Assembly (NCBI RefSeq): GCF_000208745.1
Contig: NC_030856.1
Location: 478,354 to 542,353, forward strand
Origin: Theobroma cacao
Lineage: Eukaryota; Streptophyta; Magnoliopsida; Malvales; Malvaceae
Reading direction: 5' to 3'
Length of the DNA stretch: 64,000 nucleotides
Shown piece after piece: positions 58,772-64,000 of this stretch. Below the pieces are notes generated by a model. It ran no database searches. It was not told the origin of the DNA and saw nothing but the letters and a program-made list of their open reading frames with translations. Position 1 is the stretch's first letter. Every line of letters begins with the position of its first letter. The position numbers and the translations under genes were made by a program.

Positions 58772-61700
58772 GATTCCAACTCCAAAACCAATCAATGTTT
58801 CCAACACCAAATCTTTTCTGTCTTTTCCTTTTCTTGTTTAAATGGTACTAACAACTACTTTTGATTCCTCAGCAGCAGAAATCTTATGAAACTGATGATC
58901 ACAAATATCATGCTGGGAATTATATCAGCAAGACTTCCATGTGCAGATAACAATCATGACAATTGTAAGTGAGGTAGAAGAGAAACAAATACCAGAAAGT
59001 TTAGGCAGTAGCCAAACTGTTGAATTGAGAAGCTTGTGTATCTGCAGTTCTAACTCTTAAGGCTCCCATAGCCAACTGCAGGCAGAAATCCCACCAATTA
59101 AGACTCCTAAAAAATCAATTCTCCAGGCACAAACCAACTTCTAAAAACTGTCACAACCTGTACTTTACAAAGCACAAGTTTTTGGCGCCCACTTGCCAGC
59201 TATGGTCCCTCAATTGAAGAGCTTTACCATCAAACCAAACTAATAAAGAACCTCACTTTTACAAGAGCTGTAAAACAGAGGTGGGTATTTATGAATATAG
59301 GATATTGTATGAACAAATATCCAATAAGCTGAAGTAGATATAGGAGTTGAGAAGCAGATATAACAGAGAAGATGGTAGTGGGGGAATACGACCGGAAGGT
59401 GGAAGTTGGGTCTCGGATGGTGACCAAGAATCAACTGAAAAAACCCTTTGCTTTGATTCCAAGTGAATAGAAAGAGAGAAGAGGGAAACTTGGAGGGAAG
59501 CTAACCTTTGGCCTAACTTCCCTGAGGTTTTTGTTTCTTAAGTAAGCAAAGCTGAGACAGCAACTGCTTCTTCAACTGCAAATCTGCTTCCCCCCTATCT
59601 CTCTCTCTTCCTTATAGAGAACTAGGACAAAAGCAAAGATATTTTCTTCATATTTTAACTTGAGTTAATCACACTTAAACCCTTTGATTGACTCCATATA
59701 TATATTCTTATTCATGTAAAATGTTTTGAATTATGGCGGGTACAGTGGTTGTGACAATTCTAACTTTTTTTGGTTGTGGGCGGTTGGCCACCTAATCCAA
59801 CCAAGTTGTTTCCAAATTATAGTTTTTTGTTAAAAGGATCATGACTTTATAAACTTTTTTGGGTTATTATTTAGCAATAAACTCCACCAATACTTCTCCC
59901 CATTTAATTTGGTTACCAGAATTGATTTTACTCATGAACATTACATGAAACATCTGAATTGTTGATCTTGGTTGGCCATGCAAACTGTTGCAGGAAAAGG
60001 ATTTGGTGAACAGATGATTAAAGCTTAAAACCTTAGCAACCTCTAGAGATGTACTTGTTTGCTTCTTCAAAGAGTCTAATAGGAATTTTGGGGTTTAAAC
60101 TTATAATCAATCTGCTTGGCCCAAAGCCAAGGTGCCTTGTTTGATCTTCCAACTGATTCTCCACACATAAAACCCTTTTGATTCTTTTATTAATTTTTTT
60201 CTGGATAATAATAATTGTGATGGCTCTTTTCATTATGTCACTGATCAATGCATCCATGGGAGCCCACAGGGTAGATGATCTATTACCAGAAGAGACAAGT
60301 GGGAACTTTGACCACCACCATGTTTTGTTCAAATCAATTCTGAGTCTGCAACTGGTACTAGAACTATAAACTTCTGCAGGCAAGATCAAGTTGGTCCTCC
60401 AAATCTGAGTAGGTGGTCTTTAGGTAAGGTTTCTTCCATTGATTTGTTCTCCAAACTCTCATTAAGATGAAACCCAAGTTTCTTTTTCTCTCTCATAATC
60501 AAAAGCTGTCCAAATTATTTGGAAAGAACATAAAACAATGTTTAATGAATTGGTCAATGTTCAACACTGTCAGTGATATGGTTACAAGGAGTCAACAAGA
60601 AGTTTGGGTTTAAAACTTGTGATTCTCACTTTGACATGCAATCTGACCCTGGTAGCTACCAATTGACAGCAACATGCATCACATTCCAGGGTTTTTCTTA
60701 CCAGGGCCATGTGTTCCATTGTTAGGCAAGGGTCACATTTCAGACATGAAATCTCTTATTATTTTATTAAATCCGATAAAAAAGAAACTTCTAGCAAGTT
60801 TTCCAAGCAAGGCTTTCTTGAATAAGAAAATCAAAGAGAAAGAACCCTTGGTTCTTACTCAAATTGATTTACAAGGATTAACACAAGTTGAAGGTTCAAC
60901 TCTTGGAGAGAGGTGGAGGGTCATTCCTTTATTGATTGAAAACTCATGTAGGTCCATGGCCAAAAATGGGACTGGGATGATGGGATATGCCCTTGTCCTT
61001 TGTCATTACATATGCCTATTTGTCACCATTTCCTTGATATGAAACTTTTATTAAATAAATTTGAGGTGGTACCATCACTTCTTCCATCTCTTAATGTTTG
61101 TTCTTCTTTCATTGTCATGAAAATTAAAACAAAAAAAAATTAATTTTAATATATTTTATATAAAAATTTGATTTCTTTATAATATAATTGTTTGATATTT
61201 TTTAATATAAAAAATCATGATAAATAAATTTATAATATAAAAAAAAGGCATTTTGAGACATCCCGAAAAGGAAAGATAAACAAAGGAAATATTTTATTAA
61301 TATTAATAAAAAAATATTTTGGGCTTGTAAGTGGGCTTGGGAAACTCTTTCAAGTCCATGAATTAAAGCATAGAAATTTAATTGGGTCGGGCCTGAAAAT
61401 TTAGACCCAAACCTATTGTTTAGACGGGTCAAGCTACCCGGTTTAAGATCCTAATCGGATCCGATTGCATATATTTTTATTACCGGAAAGGTCCGAGCGT
61501 TATTTCTCTCTCCTTGTTCGTCGCTCTCTCGATTTCCCAAATCCAATCGAATTCGTTTCAGGATCAAACAAGGTAAAACCCTAATTTTCCTTGATCTTAT
61601 TAGTTTTATGGTTTTCGTTTGCTTTGAATTGCTTTAATTGCCGGAACTTGTGAACTTTGTTCTTCAATTTTTTGTTTTTACATTTCTTTCTGTTTGGCTG

Positions 61701-62014
61701 CTGAGAAATTAAAGAGAGTTGAAAAGAAAAAAAAAGTCGGTTTTTTTACTTTAAAGTTTTGTTTTTTCCGTCATTGGGTATGCAGAAATTTATTTAATGA
61801 GTTTGGGTTTCGTGCTAGGGTTTTTTATTTCCTTTTCTTTATTGCGGCTCTAGCTCCCTTTAATCCTTCGATTGGATTTGCTATTTATACTGGCATCCTT
61901 GCCAGCCCTTGTACGGTTTTTTTTTTGTCCCTTCCCTTGCCAGATTGGTGTTATAAGAATATCTGTTGAATTGGGCAGGTTAAGGTTATTTGCTGATAAT
62001 TTCTTGAAGGAGAC
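58772..62014. other. Spacer between the RING ligase and CWC15 genes
   Basis: These genes are divergent across 3.2 kb. From 58772 to about 59640 is the leader and promoter of the RING ligase, probably with a leader intron (CT repeats near 59596-59612). The frame at 60674-61042 (122 aa) matches no family I know. At 61320-61460 there are TTGGGTCGGGCC and GACGGGTCAAGC motifs common in degenerate plant repeats. CWC15 5' UTR signals start near 61500, with a likely leader exon ending AACAAG|GTAAAA at 61571. Confidence 0.45.
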
Positions 62015-63742
62015 ATGACAACTGCTGCTAGACCCACATGGGTACCTGCCAAAGGTGGGAATGAACAAGGTGGTACTCGGATTTTTGGCCCATCTCAGAA
62101 GTACTCTTCGAGGGACCTTGCTTCCCATACTTCACTAAAGCCTAGGTGAGTCTTTTGTGACTTCTTAATAATGTATGTATAGGTGAACCATGTGCATAAG
62201 TTTTAGGGTATTAAGGCATGTTTTCGGTAATGTTGTTACCTTTGGTTGTCTGCTCAATTTAATGTATAATGTGTTTTAGGGTATTGAAGCATGTTTTTGG
62301 TTATGTTGTTACCTTTGGTTTGCTGCTCAATTTAATGCACAATGTATTTTAGGGTATTAAAGCATGTTTTCGGTTATGTTGTTACCTTTGGTTTTCTGCT
62401 CAATTTAATGTATAATGTATGGAGACAGGAAGTGATGATTCTGACTCGAAAATAAATCTGGTTTGTTCATTGAAGATGTATTGTTATTTTGGTGTGGTTC
62501 TTATTGCACCTTTACGATGTTGAACTAATGTGTCTACAAGACTTGATTTTGGATTATATGCGAGTTTATTAATCTGTTTGTTTTGGATATGTGAAATGCA
62601 GAAAGGATGGGCAGGACACTCAGGATGAGTTGCAGAAGAGAAACCTCCGTGATGAGCTTGAAGAGCGTGAACGAAGGCACTTCTCATCAAAGGACAAGTC
62701 CTATGGTAATAAAATGATACTAGCTGTTGTTCATATATTGCATGAATTCTTTTATTCTATTACTATGGTTGATGTAAAATTTCAATACTTCTATTCCTAA
62801 TTTGCGAGTATATTGTTGCAGATGACAGAGATCGTAGGAAGGGTAGCCATCTTCTTTTGGAAGGTGAATTGCCAACTTGACAATTCCATTATCAAGTTAA
62901 TTAGCTCTCGAAGCACTTTACTAACCAGATAAGTCACTTGTAGGGGCAAAGAGGGAGGCTGAGGACCGAATTGTTCCACGCAGTGTTGATGCTGATGATT
63001 CTGATGTGGAAGTCGAAAGTGACAATGAAAGGTTCTATTCCTTGCCTTTATCCCTGCTTTTAATGCTGGCACAATTAATTACATTGATGGTTGAATTCTT
63101 GAAATTTTGTGGGTGGTTTAGAAGGCTGTTCTAACATATGGTACATAATTGTGTTAGTGATGATGACGATGATGACGAGGATGATGAAGAAGCTCTGTTG
63201 GCTGAGCTTGAACGAATAAAGAAAGAGAAGGCAGAGGAGAAACTCCGTAAGGTAAACACTATATCATCCAATGATATATCATCTCATTTGCTGTATTATT
63301 CTAGAGCTTCTGACTGTTAGATAACTTCTTGTGGATTCTATAGCTGTAGAATGTATTGTTTAAGTCATTTCATTAGTAACGATAGATATGCCTCATGCTC
63401 ATGCAGGAAAAACTAGAGCAAGAAGAACAGCTAAAAGCCAAGGAAGCTGAGCTTCTTCGAGGAAATCCACTGCTCAATAATCCAACATCTTTTGGTGTAA
63501 AAAGAAGGTGAGTGAGTGGCTTGAAAGATCATACTTCCTGCAAGTGTTATTTAAGTTAACCCTGGCATTCTAAACGAGCTAAATTCTTCCCTAATTTGAT
63601 TGTTTTTATGTGGTCCAGGTGGGACGATGATGTGGTTTTTAAGAACCAGGCCCGTGGTGAAACCAAGACCCAAAAGCGCTTCATCAATGACACCGTAAGG
63701 AATGACTTCCACAGGAAATTCCTGCAGAGATATATGAAGTAA
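62015..63742 (+). CDS. CWC15: CWC15 spliceosome component
   Basis: Seven exons: 62015-62145, 62602-62705, 62822-62863, 62944-63031, 63158-63251, 63407-63507, 63619-63742; 227 aa. The N terminus [20 protein letters not shown] and the C-terminal block [17 protein letters not shown], then [20 protein letters not shown] are diagnostic of Cwf15/Cwc15. An acidic tract ([20 protein letters not shown], from residue 122) leads into a charged helix ([20 protein letters not shown]). Cwc15 is part of the Prp19-associated complex of the activated spliceosome and is essential in plants (recalled as an embryo-lethal gene, At3g13200). All introns are GT-AG; intron 1 holds a 73-bp triple repeat. Confidence 0.97.
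62201..62421 (+). repeat. 73-bp tandem repeat, three units, in CWC15 intron 1
   Basis: Units start at 62201, 62274 and 62347 with TTTTAGGGTATTrAaGCATG and run through GTTGTTACCTTTGGTT, CTGCTCAATTTAATG and TATAATGT. Period is 73 bp in both steps and the copies are more than 90 percent alike by eye, so the expansion is recent. It lies wholly within the intron. Confidence 0.92.
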
Positions 63743-64000
63743 TTCACTTGAATGCCCAAGCAATTAGGGAATTAAGTGAAACTTTTCATAGTTTGTAAAA
63801 TGTGATGTTCAGTGTCAAACATATATCTCCAATGGTTTGCTGTTTGCCATATAGTAATGGATATGGCACTGATAAATGTATTTCTTGAATTGGTTAAGAC
63901 TTTTCAATGACTGCCTTTACTTTTCATAGACTTTCCTCTTTGGTGTTTCTTTCATTGTACAAAGTGGAATTCAAAGAATGAAAATTAGGAAAGAATTAGA
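63743..64000. other. CWC15 3' flank
   Basis: The 3' UTR of CWC15 and flanking sequence to the window edge. No coding signal. Confidence 0.5.

Noticed and set aside
58772..58810. Longer N terminus for the RING ligase
   Set aside because: The extra residues begin with TTG, not ATG; the first ATG in frame is at 58771.
60674..61042. 122-aa open frame in the spacer before CWC15
   Set aside because: It has an ATG but no recognisable domain, no splice context and composition like the flanks; the spacer is long enough for this by chance.
1..64000. CRISPR array, operon or prokaryotic island
   Set aside because: All repeats are adjacent or AT-rich tandem types without spacers, and all genes have plant-type introns; there is no sign of bacterial DNA.

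Overview
This window is nuclear DNA of a flowering plant, almost certainly a eudicot. The genes have many short GT-AG introns, AT-rich introns and spacers, and plant-specific families (DUF868, RGF-receptor-like LRR kinase, lumenal FKBP, CBL calcium sensor, CH-domain kinesin-14). I cannot name the species. I rebuilt 13 protein-coding genes exon by exon from splice signals and reading-frame continuity; exon lists are in the entries. No rRNA, tRNA, recognisable miRNA or CRISPR array was seen.

Layout. 1-4.6 kb: non-coding, with a diverged 320-bp tandem duplication and the kinesin promoter/leader. 4.6-10.9 kb (+): a 17-exon CH-domain kinesin-14, with one apparent AT-AC (U12-type) intron inside the motor domain. 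12.0-14.0 kb: a mosaic of a decayed DUF4283 (LINE-type) fragment, a broken copy of the kinesin tail exons, and a hAT-like MITE splitting that copy. 15.2-16.1 kb (+): DUF868 gene. 16.7-19.1 kb (+): organellar-type RecX. 20.4-23.8 kb (-): LRR receptor kinase of the RGI/RGFR clade. 23.9-29.4 kb: long spacer with a poly-G tract. 29.4-32.4 kb (-): SFT2-like Golgi transport protein. 33.5-36.1 kb (-): chloroplast FKBP with an odd splice junction. 37.6-40.3 kb (+): cytosolic HSP90 with two identical heat-shock-element-like sites. 42.9-44.6 kb (+): CBL2/3-type calcium sensor. 46.0-51.0 kb (+): two-WW-domain protein. 51.6-52.0 kb (-): small serine-rich-like protein. 53.1-56.3 kb (-): farnesyl diphosphate synthase with a possible N-terminally extended form. 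57.4-58.8 kb (-): membrane RING-H2 ubiquitin ligase. 62.0-63.7 kb (+): CWC15 spliceosome protein.

These are mostly independent housekeeping and signalling genes, not an operon-like system. The block RGI - SFT2 - FKBP - HSP90 - CBL - serine-rich protein looks, from memory of Arabidopsis, like the ancestral order behind two duplicated Arabidopsis segments (At4g265xx and At5g55980-At5g56040). I did not find a convincing new multi-gene system. The most useful unusual items are the AT-AC intron, the kinesin-tail/MITE/DUF4283 mosaic, the FKBP junction, the FPS upstream exons, the paired HSP90 promoter elements and several local tandem repeats.
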